From Rhodobacteraceae bacterium HTCC2150 (GTDB lineage Bacteria; Pseudomonadota; Alphaproteobacteria; Rhodobacterales; Rhodobacteraceae), in the NCBI GenBank assembly GCA_000169395.1, contig AAXZ01000003.1, forward strand, positions 248,001-312,000: a stretch of DNA of 64,000 nt. The letters are read 5' to 3'. Position 1 is the stretch's first letter; every line of letters starts with the position of its first letter. The position numbers were made by a program, and so were the translations under genes. Below the pieces are notes generated by a model. It was not told where the DNA came from and did not search any database. It saw nothing but the letters and a program-made list of their open reading frames with translations. Below, piece after piece: positions 24,884 through 32,989 of the stretch.

Positions 24884-26590
24884 ATGCGCACAAAATGTCA
24901 ACCGATTCGAAACTTCCGGCGTTCAGGCGTTGGCTTCGGTTTTAGTATATTTTTGCTGACTTTGTTGGGCGTTTTCAATCCAACATACGCCCAAAGCCCT
25001 CAAATCATCGATGGTCGAGGGCGCCCCGGTCCTATTTGCACTGCATTGATAAACCCCATTGAGACGGCTCCTGTGGATTCGGGAATTTCGCTTAAGTTGC
25101 GTTCGGTTTCGGGCAAGGATTTGGCTTTGGTCGCCACCTCTTCTGAGGTTTACGAAAAACTAGAGGTTATCGTTGACGACAAACGAGTGAACTTTTCAGG
25201 CCTTTCATCGGCAAACATAAATGCCTTGAACAAGAATCCAATCTTTGCGCTGATGAAATCCACAGACAAGCTTCATCTAACCGCGCGTTTGAGCGCAGGG
25301 AAATTCGCAACCGCACGTTTTGAAAACATTGAATTTGACGCTTTACTCAAACGTATGTCCCAAGAATGTGGTCTACTTTTAGAAGGCCAGGAAACAAAAT
25401 CAGCTGATCAGCCCTTCGTTATGAACGAAGAAACCCAGCGATTGATCAAATGGCTTAGTTTACGGATTGCGGGTAAAAAACGTGATTATCTCAGCATTTC
25501 CCCAACACTGGATGGCAGCGGTAAACAAGTATTGGTACGGGCACAACGGATGTTGGATTTGCCACCTACCGAATTGCTGAACGCCGAAACATCCGGTGCG
25601 TTTCTTGCGGCGTTTGGTATAAAGATTTCACCAAAATACCAAGAAATCAAAGGGTTTCGTGACGGCTTGGCGCCAATGAAAATAGGTGGGAAATGGGGCG
25701 CGATTGATGAAAACGACGACGTTATAATCAACCCCGGTTTGGGCGATGCCCGACAAAGTGTTGCGTCTTATATGCCAATTCGTTTGGGGGGGGATTGGGT
25801 TTTTATGAACGCCGAAAGAAAACGATTGTCTGGGGCACGATTTCAAAAACTTCATACTTGTTCTGAAACATCATGTGGTTTCACCAAAGGGGCAAAAACC
25901 GGAATTTTCAATCTTAAGACTAGATCTCAACACATTGTTAAATTTGAAAAAATTCTCGCATTTAGAAATGGTTTCGCGCCGATTAAGGTTCGAAATAAAT
26001 GGCATTTAGTGAGCGAGAGCGGCAAAGTTTCACCAAAGGGATTTGCCGCCCAATCCCTCCGCGCGCCAACAGACGGTATATCTGTTGTCAGTTACAGTTT
26101 TCGTAGCAAAGGTTACGTAAATGCCGCCCTCTCGCCGATGTTTAAGAATGCTCGGTTTGAAGATGCCCAACCGTTTTCAAGTCGTATTGCAGCGGTCAAA
26201 AAAGGTGGGCTTTGGGGTTTTATCGACAAGACGCGTGGCGATTTTATCATCGAACCTACCTTTGGTAACGTTTCCGGTTTTAATCGAGGTTTAGCCGCAG
26301 CAACGCTTGATGGTACAAACTGGGGATACATCGACAAAAATGGCCGTTGGGGCATTGCGCCGCGATTTTCCGAAGCAGGCGATTTTTCGCAAGGATTAGC
26401 GATCGTCAAAATTGAAAACAAATCGACGGTAATCAACACCCGTGGTGAAATTCAGGCCCCACTCATTTTCGATGAAATCCACAACTTTCAAAACGGATAC
26501 GCAGCCTTTCGACTTGGCGAAAATTGGGGCGTTTTGTCAAAATCTCTTTTGCGAGCACGTCCTAAAGCGGCAAAAAGAGTGACCGACTGA
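24884..26590 (+). CDS. Exported WG-repeat protein
   Basis: A 568-residue protein with signal peptide ending near 'PTYAQ'. Residues 35-240 are unassigned. From about 265 to the end there are WG (beta-propeller-like) repeats: 'GKWGAIDENDDVIINP', 'GLWGFIDKTRGDFIIEP', 'TNWGYIDKNGRWGIAPRF', 'ENWGVLSKS', with some weaker copies between. WG repeats are thought to mediate protein contacts and are common in exported proteins, but no precise function is known. It is divergent from the small PG-binding gene by 46 bases, so it may share its control region. A terminator hairpin follows. Confidence 0.82.
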   Translation: MRTKCQPIRNFRRSGVGFGFSIFLLTLLGVFNPTYAQSPQIIDGRGRPGPICTALINPIETAPVDSGISLKLRSVSGKDLALVATSSEVYEKLEVIVDDKRVNFSGLSSANINALNKNPIFALMKSTDKLHLTARLSAGKFATARFENIEFDALLKRMSQECGLLLEGQETKSADQPFVMNEETQRLIKWLSLRIAGKKRDYLSISPTLDGSGKQVLVRAQRMLDLPPTELLNAETSGAFLAAFGIKISPKYQEIKGFRDGLAPMKIGGKWGAIDENDDVIINPGLGDARQSVASYMPIRLGGDWVFMNAERKRLSGARFQKLHTCSETSCGFTKGAKTGIFNLKTRSQHIVKFEKILAFRNGFAPIKVRNKWHLVSESGKVSPKGFAAQSLRAPTDGISVVSYSFRSKGYVNAALSPMFKNARFEDAQPFSSRIAAVKKGGLWGFIDKTRGDFIIEPTFGNVSGFNRGLAAATLDGTNWGYIDKNGRWGIAPRFSEAGDFSQGLAIVKIENKSTVINTRGEIQAPLIFDEIHNFQNGYAAFRLGENWGVLSKSLLRARPKAAKRVTD

Positions 26591-26624
26591 TACGCAAATT
26601 CAAGCAATTGACTGGCCTTAATAC

Positions 26625-26643
26625 ACTCTTTGAAGGAGTTTTT
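26625..26643 (+). terminator. Weak terminator after the WG-repeat gene
   Basis: A six-pair stem (ACTCTT / AAGGAGT with one wobble) and a three-base loop, followed by five T's, 35 bases after the stop codon. Confidence 0.45.
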
Positions 26644-26820
26644 GGTTCAGAAAAAAAGATTGAAACCTCAGACCTGTGTTTTTGACACTTCGGCCTAATA
26701 TCTATCGGACGATAATGATTTCTTAGGCTTGAATTGCACTTTTCAAACAATCAGAAGCTGCATAAAATCTGGAAGAGAAGGAAAACAACTTATCAATACG
26801 CAAGATGTTTGGAATTCAAA

Positions 26821-27549
26821 ATGAAACTAGTCCTATGTTTGTGTATCTTTATTTTTCCCTCGTCATTGTTTGCAGATGATTTTGGGCCTCTTAAGGGATT
26901 TACTTGGGGGAATGGGAAATCCAACGCCATTGTAATTTTACATGGGGATGGTGGCCCTGGCCGTTATGATGCATTCGCTGCATAGCTGGCGAAAAAGCAT
27001 CGCAATAGCACAATCATTACGTTGCTTAGGCCGGGTTACAAACAAAAAAACCTTCGGAGCAAAGACGTAGGTGGTTATAGCATCGGTGATCAATATACCA
27101 AAAGAAACAATAAGATGGTTGCGGATGCCTTGGCTGCTATCAAAGCGAACTTAAACGGGCGAAAGCTCATCGTTATGGGGCATTCAGGCGGAGCAGGACA
27201 ATTGGGTACAATCATTGGTCGCTATCCGGGCATCGTGGATACCGCATTATTGGTTTCATGCCCCTGCAATGTTCCCAAATGGCGAATTTCACGTCGCGGT
27301 AAAAATAATTGGTTACAAAGCCAATCGCCCCACAATTATATCAAAAAGATACCCGGCAACACGAAAGTGCTCGTTGTCATTGGTCAGCATGACGCAAATA
27401 CAAAGCCCATTTTTTCCAGAGAATACGTAAAAAATGCTCATGTTGCTGGCAAAGGGAATGTTTCACTCATTACAATTCCAAACGGCACCCACAAATGGCC
27501 CACTTTACAGGGTACTGTCGACAAAATTATTGCCCAAGATGTACGCTAA
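26821..27549 (+). pseudogene. Exported alpha/beta-hydrolase broken by one in-frame TAG
   Basis: ATG 26821 opens a frame with signal peptide ('FPSSLFADDF') and 'IVILHGDGGPGRYDAFAA', then TAG at 26983-26985. The same frame continues without other stops with 'LAKKHRNSTIITLLRPGY', the nucleophile elbow 'MGHSGGAGQ', 'VLVVIGQHDANT' and the final 'PNGTHKW' to 27549, so Ser, Asp and His are all preserved after the stop. A CAG-to-TAG change would account for it. The product from the first part would lack the whole catalytic site. It ends 46 bases before the left end of the island, so the decay may relate to the insertion, or this may be a base error. Confidence 0.82.
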
Positions 27550-27595
27550 GCTACATTCAGTCGCCAGAAATTCATCTCAGTTCTAGATTTGAAAT

Positions 27596-27649
27596 TGGTG
27601 CACCCGAGAGGATTCGAACCTCTGGCCTCTGCCTTCGGAGGGCAGCGCT
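27596..27649 (-). repeat. Left attachment site: 3' part of tRNA-Arg, 54-bp copy
   Basis: These 54 bases are identical to 42460-42513, the CCA end through the anticodon stem of the tRNA-Arg(CCG) gene, in the same orientation. The 5' part of the tRNA is missing here, so this copy is not a working tRNA. It marks the distal end of an element that integrated into the tRNA 3' part. Confidence 0.93.
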
Positions 27650-28215
27650 ACACTGGATATTCCAATTCAGAAATGACAATAAGTCTTATGTTTATCAGTC
27701 TGTTAAGTGTCTATATGATACTCTCCTGCGGGGCGGGTCAAGTGTAAATTTACTAAGGTATTTTGTGTTCAGTGTGACCAGATTGTGATCAGATGTTGAA
27801 GCGACTGTGGGTATGGGGGAAATGATGAGTTGGATTCAAATGGATAGCCTTGAGGGAAAATATTTCAATTTTTTTCCGAGATATTCAAATTAAAGAGTGA
27901 ATTACATTGTTTTGGTAAGGGAACGTTCTCATCCTAAATACTTAAGTTAAGTGAGGAGTAGATAAGGGGTAAGGTTCTCGAACACTTAAATTCTGGTACA
28001 TGAACTCCCAATTAAAACCTAACCTTTTTAAAGTGAATAAAACTACAACCCGATAACAAACACAGCTTGTTCCCTCTATGGAATCCTGAGAGGTAATCAC
28101 GCTTAAGTCATGGTATGCTGAGGTTGGCGAGATGAAACTTCCTCTAAGTTCGACCTGTTACATCAGACATTCAAGCCGAAGATTGATGAATATTTGTTGA
28201 GCAAATATAGATATA
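27650..28215. other. Gene-free left end of the island
   Basis: About 570 AT-rich bases between attL and the HNH gene's terminator. No convincing ORF. It holds the left copy of a 24-bp subterminal repeat and otherwise nothing recognised. Confidence 0.6.
27768..27791 (+). repeat. Left copy of 24-bp subterminal direct repeat
   Basis: Matches 42366-42389 with one mismatch and the same orientation; the core is CAGTGTGACCAGATTGTG. It lies about 120 bases inside attL. Position near both ends fits an arm-type integrase or excisionase binding site. Confidence 0.7.
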
Positions 28216-28250
28216 GATATAGGTAAGAGCCTTCAACTCTCACCTATATC
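28216..28250 (-). terminator. Long hairpin after the HNH gene
   Basis: Fourteen-base arms (28216-28229 and 28237-28250) with a seven-base loop. In the minus-strand RNA every position pairs if one G-U is allowed; on the plus strand one A-C mismatch results. It starts eight bases after the HNH stop codon, so it likely ends that transcript, although no T run follows. Confidence 0.55.
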
Positions 28251-28257
28251 GAATATT

Positions 28258-28782
28258 TCATCTATTGCCTTTAACTTGGTTATCTCTCTTCCATAATGGT
28301 TGAAGGTTTTTATAGTGGCAGAGAACGATTAGCTCAGCCAAAGTTTCCGCCTTAGATAATGGAACAATATGGTCTAGCTCCCACTGTCCGTATTTTTCCC
28401 AGCACATGCCCTTGGTGAATTTTTGTGACACGTAATTATGTAAGGTTTTTCGTGAGCATCCTAGCGCTTCTCTGGGGCTATAACGGCCAGATAGGATTTG
28501 TCCCGATCTACGCTGGACACTTCGGTACATACGATAAGATGGGTCTACTTTACTGAGTGTTGTTTCCCTTTGTTTTGATTTTGAGGCGTTACATTTGCAA
28601 CATTGTTTATTTGTCGTATATCGCGGTGAAATGTGACCGTTGTGACAAGGCTTATTTGTAAAGTACTTTTTTTGGTTAAGAACTAATGCCTCAGTTCTTG
28701 TAGCGCTTAGTGAAAGATAGGGGTTAGCTATCGCATGGATGTTAACGTTTATGGGGTAGCCAAGAGGCGTGACTGATTGCAT
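28258..28782 (-). CDS. HNH-type protein with zinc-finger, phage-like
   Basis: A 174-residue protein. A Cys-rich zinc-binding segment is at about 45-65 ('KPCHNGHISPRY...CCKCN'). The HNH-like region 'WELDHIVPLSKAETLAEL' and 'LCHYKNLQPLWKRDNQVKGN' near the C terminus closely follows the pattern of phage HNH endonucleases, with the DH pair and the Asn/His of the betabeta-alpha metal fold. It would cut DNA in the cytosol, perhaps as a homing or mobility function. First gene inside the island's left end, alone on its strand. Its target cannot be told. Confidence 0.75.
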   Translation of the reverse strand: MQSVTPLGYPINVNIHAIANPYLSLSATRTEALVLNQKKYFTNKPCHNGHISPRYTTNKQCCKCNASKSKQRETTLSKVDPSYRMYRSVQRRSGQILSGRYSPREALGCSRKTLHNYVSQKFTKGMCWEKYGQWELDHIVPLSKAETLAELIVLCHYKNLQPLWKRDNQVKGNR

Positions 28783-29009
28783 AGCTTTTCCTATGTTTGA
28801 ATGGATTAAAGGAGTGAGAGGTTGCGTGATTTTGTTTCAATGAAATCGGATAGCCTAATCAATGATTGGGCTTCCAGTAGTTCTTAAACATTGAATATTG
28901 TGATTGTTGTCACGCAAAATTACGCAGGTAGGATCAATGTGGATTCTGGACCTGTCACGGTTTGATGCCGCTCCTTTGATAGCATTTACTGCAACAAAGG
29001 AGACTGACT

Positions 29010-29339
29010 ATGGGACTGAAACGAAGGAACGAATTTCGGCAAGATGCGGTGCGGATCGCACTGACCAGTGGGCTGACGCGTAAGCAGGTGGCTGATGATC
29101 TTGGCGTCGGCATGTCGACGCTGAATAAATGGATCACCGCACACCGAGACACAGACGTGGTGTCGAAAGAGGATTTGGGACTGGCCCAAGAGAATGACCG
29201 AAGTCGGGCGATGGAGATTTGGTCGTTTTGGGTCGAAGGGCGTTGGGAGTGGTTCAATGAACATGTCACTAAGAGTGACATGTTGCAGCAAATCGATGAA
29301 GAGTTCACAAATGGGCGGGATTACGATGCAATACCCTGA
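29010..29339 (+). pseudogene. Truncated IS3-family OrfA transposase fused to foreign tail
   Basis: The first 65 codons are the N terminus of an IS3-type OrfA with a helix-turn-helix ('FRQDAVRIALTSGLTRKQVA' and 'LGVGMSTLNKWI'), preceded by an IS-like left end near 28950 (CCTGTCACGGTTTGATGCC). After 'LGLAQENDR' the usual leucine-zipper and OrfB are missing; the frame runs on into 44 unrelated residues ('WSFWVEGRWEWFNEHV'). A deletion junction near 29205 is the simplest explanation. The tail may be the end of another lost gene. Not expected to move. Confidence 0.75.
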
Positions 29340-29504
29340 GAAGTGAGAAATATTGGTATTATCTAAACACCAAAAGAAGCTGATGGCCTGCGGGTTTATT
29401 TAGGCCGGACGACCCGATTGTTTCTTAATAACAATACAACCACAGCGGTGTTCCGCATGATTTGAGGTAATTATTTTGAACCACGTAGAGTATTTTGGAG
29501 TTAT

Positions 29505-30877
29505 TGTCAAATCTGGTGTTTGAGGGTTCTGGGTCATGCGGCGATCTGGTCTGTGGTTGTGGCTTCAATTCCGTCTTTGAACCTGACGCCTGTGATGACT
29601 TTAGCGAGGTAATCAAAGCCGCGTAGTTTTCGCCAGTTTTGCTCGGCGCATTGGCCCAGTTTGAACATCATGTGTAGCATACCATCGCGTGACAGGCAGC
29701 CCTTTGATCGCTTGGTGCGATGGCGGATCGTGGCGAACGCGGACTCAATCGGATTGCTGGTGCGGATGCTCTGCCAATGCTGAGCTGGGAAGTCGAAGAA
29801 TGCCATGAGTTCGGCCCGATCTTTTTGCAGGCACAACGTCGCCTTGGGATACTTGGCCTCATAGGTTTTGATGAACAAATCGAAGGCCTTTTCCGCATCC
29901 TCTTTGGTCTCGGCCTGCCAAATGTTGTGGATCGCAGCTTTTGCTTTTGGCTGTGATAGCTTGGGCAGGCAGTTGAGCACATTCATCGTCTTGTGCTGCC
30001 AGCACCGCTGCTGACGGGACGTCGGATAGACTTCTTCCAGTGCCGCCCAGAACCCCATGGCGCCATCCCCGATCGCCAGCTTTGGGGCATTCATGCCCCG
30101 GCTTTTGAGGCTGAGAAGCACCTCGCGCCAACTCTGGGTGCTTTCGCGCACCCCGTCCTCGATTGCCAGGAACCGCTTCTTGCCACGGGCGGTGACACCA
30201 ACAATGACAAGGGCGCAGAGCTTGTCATTCTCGCCCCGAAGGCCGCTGTGGACGCCGTCGGCCCAGATATAGACGATTGGCTCATCATCGAAAGCCGCGT
30301 CTTTCCAGCCGTCGTATTCCTTGGCCCAATCGCGCTTGAGGCGCGAGACTGTATTCGCCGACAGTCCAGTCGCATCAGGACCCAGAAGAACTTTGAGTGC
30401 CGCGCCCATTTCGCCGCTGGAAATCCCTTTGAGGTAGAGCCAGGGCAAGGCCGCCTCCAGCGTCTTGGTGCGGCGCACATAGGGAGGCACCAAGGCAGAG
30501 CGGAAGGTCACAGGCGTGCCGTCTTTTGAGCGAACCTTGGGAATGCGAACACTCACAGGGCCAATGCCGGTTTGGAATGGTCGCTCTGGATGATGTCCAT
30601 TGCGCACGACGGCCGCGTGACCTGCATCCGTGCGCATGTCGGCGAACTGCGCAAGATAGCTGGCAAGCTCTGCCTCAACTGCTGTCGCGATCAATTCCTG
30701 CGCTCCCGTTCTGAGCAATTCCGTCAGCGCATCCGTCATCCCGTCTCGACGCGCAAAATCAATAATGTTAGTCGTTTCCATGGTGGTGTATCTCCTTTGG
30801 TTGGGCTGCTGTCTCGCAACAACAATTCAACCAGATACGCCGCCAACCTTCAAACCGCCCAAACACCAGATCCAGTC
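29505..30877 (-). mobile_element. IS256-family insertion sequence, complete
   Basis: The transposase gene is flanked by imperfect terminal inverted repeats: the left end has GTTATTGTCAAATCTGGTG and the right end, reversed, GTTATGACTGGATCTGGTG. The shared part is ATCTGGTGTTTG after a variable stretch. Exact outer ends and target duplication are not certain. Confidence 0.75.
29534..30781 (-). CDS. IS256-family transposase
   Basis: A 415-residue Mutator-type (MULE) transposase. DDE residues fit 'YIWADGVHSG', 'LAIGDGAMGFWAAL' and 'NPIESAFATIRHRTKR', with the family's 'CWQHKTMNVLN' between. The reading frame is intact, so the element may still be active. Its base composition is clearly more GC-rich than the surrounding island, which points to separate arrival. 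Confidence 0.93.
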   Translation of the reverse strand: METTNIIDFARRDGMTDALTELLRTGAQELIATAVEAELASYLAQFADMRTDAGHAAVVRNGHHPERPFQTGIGPVSVRIPKVRSKDGTPVTFRSALVPPYVRRTKTLEAALPWLYLKGISSGEMGAALKVLLGPDATGLSANTVSRLKRDWAKEYDGWKDAAFDDEPIVYIWADGVHSGLRGENDKLCALVIVGVTARGKKRFLAIEDGVRESTQSWREVLLSLKSRGMNAPKLAIGDGAMGFWAALEEVYPTSRQQRCWQHKTMNVLNCLPKLSQPKAKAAIHNIWQAETKEDAEKAFDLFIKTYEAKYPKATLCLQKDRAELMAFFDFPAQHWQSIRTSNPIESAFATIRHRTKRSKGCLSRDGMLHMMFKLGQCAEQNWRKLRGFDYLAKVITGVRFKDGIEATTTDQIAA

Positions 30878-31362
30878 ATAACTCGAATTTACAGGGAAAA
30901 ACCGTGATTTTAAAGGAGCATTCTAACTTAATTGGAAGTGCGCGCCTTAAAGCATAGATGTTGAGTGAGTTTGCTTGAAAAATTAACAGGGAATTTAGTC
31001 TCAAGAACAGGGAGATGTTATTGAGAAGACAGTAAAGCAATAAGTTTCTTGAAAAACCTGGGGTTTGTAAAAATTGAACCCTGATTGCCGCATCGAAAAT
31101 AAGGCGTATAAATCTATAGTTTCGTTATGAGCGGTTCAATTTTATCAAGTGCAGCCCAATGTTAAACTAATAAATTTACACCAAGAAGTAAAAAAATGAT
31201 GAGTAATATTTGGCGTAAAAGTATTTCAGACAGAAACTAGCGTATATATTCTCTGACAGTAGATTCAGAGGCGGCACTTGCTAGGTATGGTTTATGGAAA
31301 CCATATTTATCAGTGACCGCTATCAAACAATTCTCGGCGCAACTGATCGAGTCTATAATTTA
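30878..31362. other. Gene-free stretch between IS256 element and sulfotransferase block
   Basis: About 485 AT-rich bases. No ORF worth calling. One near-perfect inverted repeat ATGGTTT-ATGG-AAACCAT lies near 31287-31305 and may end the convergent minus-strand sulfotransferase transcript. Nothing else was recognised. Confidence 0.5.
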
Positions 31363-32352
31363 CTAACATGTGTCATGTGAGATGACCCATTCTGACAATG
31401 TACCAGCAAGGTTAGGAATGTTTAATTTCATACCAACCTCGCCAATTTCAATTGCAAGTTGATTGGTTAAATATCGTGAGTTAATTTCATTGATTTCTTC
31501 CGAAAAAACATTCCACAAATGCCCTATTAGGATTTTGTTGTTAAGTTTTAGTTTGTTTCCACTCATCAAATCACGGTCTTTACGAATTGCCGAAATCAAA
31601 GTGTTCCTCCTGTTAAACCAAGCTTGATCTCTTTCAATTTTCTGAACGCATCTATCCTGATTTTCATTCATAAAATATGCAACTACGCCTGCGGGCAATC
31701 CCGAATTTTCCCGCCCAGGGTCCTCTAGGCTAATATCTGCACCAATAATGCTAGAAATAACATGTGCGAAATCTGTTACAGGACCACGGCCGCACATGTT
31801 TTTCGTATCGAAATGACGAACTATCATATTTTCTTGACCAAAAGTTCGGCAATATCTATCTAGCTTCCCTAACAATCTTGGTAAACCAGTCCCTCCTAAT
31901 GCTATTTCATCAACAGATTGACCAGCTCTGATGCGCTGATCAACACTTGACGGGAGCCATGATGTTGGGCTTCTGACATAAGCGACAATAAAAATTTTAT
32001 CGAAAATTTTCTTTAGTGTTCTATATAGTGCGTCAGTATCCTGTAATCGCAATAGAAACTCTTCAGATATAATAGTGTAAGTATGACCATTTTTAACTCT
32101 ATTACTTAGTGTGGCCCAGCTTCTAAGGCTTTTATCTTGCACAGTCGCCCATGAAGCGCCGTTAGCATTTAAAAACGGTTTGTTGCCTTTACGGTTTCGA
32201 AATTTTACTGAAAGTAATTGCGTTTTTGAATCATAATCATTGAAATAATCAATACTATGTTCATTTAAGTTTTGCCTAGACATAGCAAGAGACGTTTGGA
32301 TTGATGTAGAACCAGTTTTATGGGATCCAACATGAATAATTGCAACTTTCAT
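31363..32352 (-). CDS. Sulfotransferase-fold protein, island cargo
   Basis: A 329-residue protein beginning with the 5'-phosphosulfate loop 'HVGSHKTGSTSIQ' (residues 7-19), followed near 125 by the 3'-phosphate segment 'IVAYVRSPTSWLPS'. Together they mark PAPS-dependent sulfotransferases. The acceptor is unknown; neighbours suggest a glycan. It lies 22 bases after a second sulfotransferase gene in a four-gene run. Codon use is strongly AT-biased compared with the core genome. No signal peptide, so cytosolic. Related proteins sometimes lack known activity, so the reaction is inferred. Confidence 0.8.
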   Translation of the reverse strand: MKVAIIHVGSHKTGSTSIQTSLAMSRQNLNEHSIDYFNDYDSKTQLLSVKFRNRKGNKPFLNANGASWATVQDKSLRSWATLSNRVKNGHTYTIISEEFLLRLQDTDALYRTLKKIFDKIFIVAYVRSPTSWLPSSVDQRIRAGQSVDEIALGGTGLPRLLGKLDRYCRTFGQENMIVRHFDTKNMCGRGPVTDFAHVISSIIGADISLEDPGRENSGLPAGVVAYFMNENQDRCVQKIERDQAWFNRRNTLISAIRKDRDLMSGNKLKLNNKILIGHLWNVFSEEINEINSRYLTNQLAIEIGEVGMKLNIPNLAGTLSEWVISHDTC

Positions 32353-32374
32353 TGATAAAAAACCTTAATCAACT

Positions 32375-32989
32375 TCATATTCCTGTATAATCAAACCGTG
32401 AATAATCGGGTTCGTAGTATGTTATTATTTTTTTAAGTGTAGACGAGGACAACGATAATTGTGAATTTGTCTCTATTGCTTTGTTATTATGCGGTATCTT
32501 GTAAGAACCTTTAACACCAAGCTCCGCTAAGATACAATTTATGTCATTTGTGAAGTTTCCCATCCGTCCGACAAAATCGACGTCATGTGGAATAAGCAAA
32601 GTTTGCCGCCTAAAATGAATATTTATCGTTAATGGATCTTGATCAAGCAGCCAATCAATGAAAAAATCAAAGTCCATGAGACGCTTGAATAAACTCTCGC
32701 TATACTTTCCGCCACCAGGAGCTCGGTTTACAATTTTGTCTTTCCATCCTGATTGAATGCGATCTAGGGGATTTCTTACAAAAGCAAATTTATAATAATC
32801 CAAATAACGGCTGGGATCATAGGTAACGCCAAAATCTTGTTCAATCTCAAATTTGGTCGACACTTCTCTAAGCAATGCAAGTGTAGAGCGCGTTCCACAT
32901 TTTGCTACCCTAAACCAAACATACTGTTTTTCTACAACTCCAACGGTCATATTAACTAGAGGCCTGTCACTTTTGATCATGGAACTCAT
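32375..32989 (-). CDS. Sulfotransferase family 2-like protein, island cargo
   Basis: A 204-residue protein with 'YVWFRVAKCGTRSTLALL' (PAPS 5' loop variant) near residue 25 and 'FAFVRNPLDRIQSGWKDK' near 70, the pattern of carbohydrate sulfotransferases (family 2). It overlaps the end of the TPR-glycosyltransferase gene by 23 bases if ATG 32989 is used; ATG 32980 would shorten the overlap, but AGGA lies closer to the first. The overlap suggests coupled translation and so a shared pathway. The acceptor is unknown. Confidence 0.8.
   Translation of the reverse strand: MSSMIKSDRPLVNMTVGVVEKQYVWFRVAKCGTRSTLALLREVSTKFEIEQDFGVTYDPSRYLDYYKFAFVRNPLDRIQSGWKDKIVNRAPGGGKYSESLFKRLMDFDFFIDWLLDQDPLTINIHFRRQTLLIPHDVDFVGRMGNFTNDINCILAELGVKGSYKIPHNNKAIETNSQLSLSSSTLKKIITYYEPDYSRFDYTGI

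Noticed and set aside
27596-27649. Second functional tRNA-Arg gene
   Set aside because: Only the 3' 54 bases match; the D arm and 5' acceptor strand are missing.
27495-27788. 97-residue plus-strand frame over attL
   Set aside because: It translates the tRNA remnant ('[19 protein letters not shown]'), a well-known false protein arising from tRNA genes.
29993-30529. 178-residue frame opposite the IS256 transposase
   Set aside because: Pure antisense shadow of a GC-rich transposase gene.
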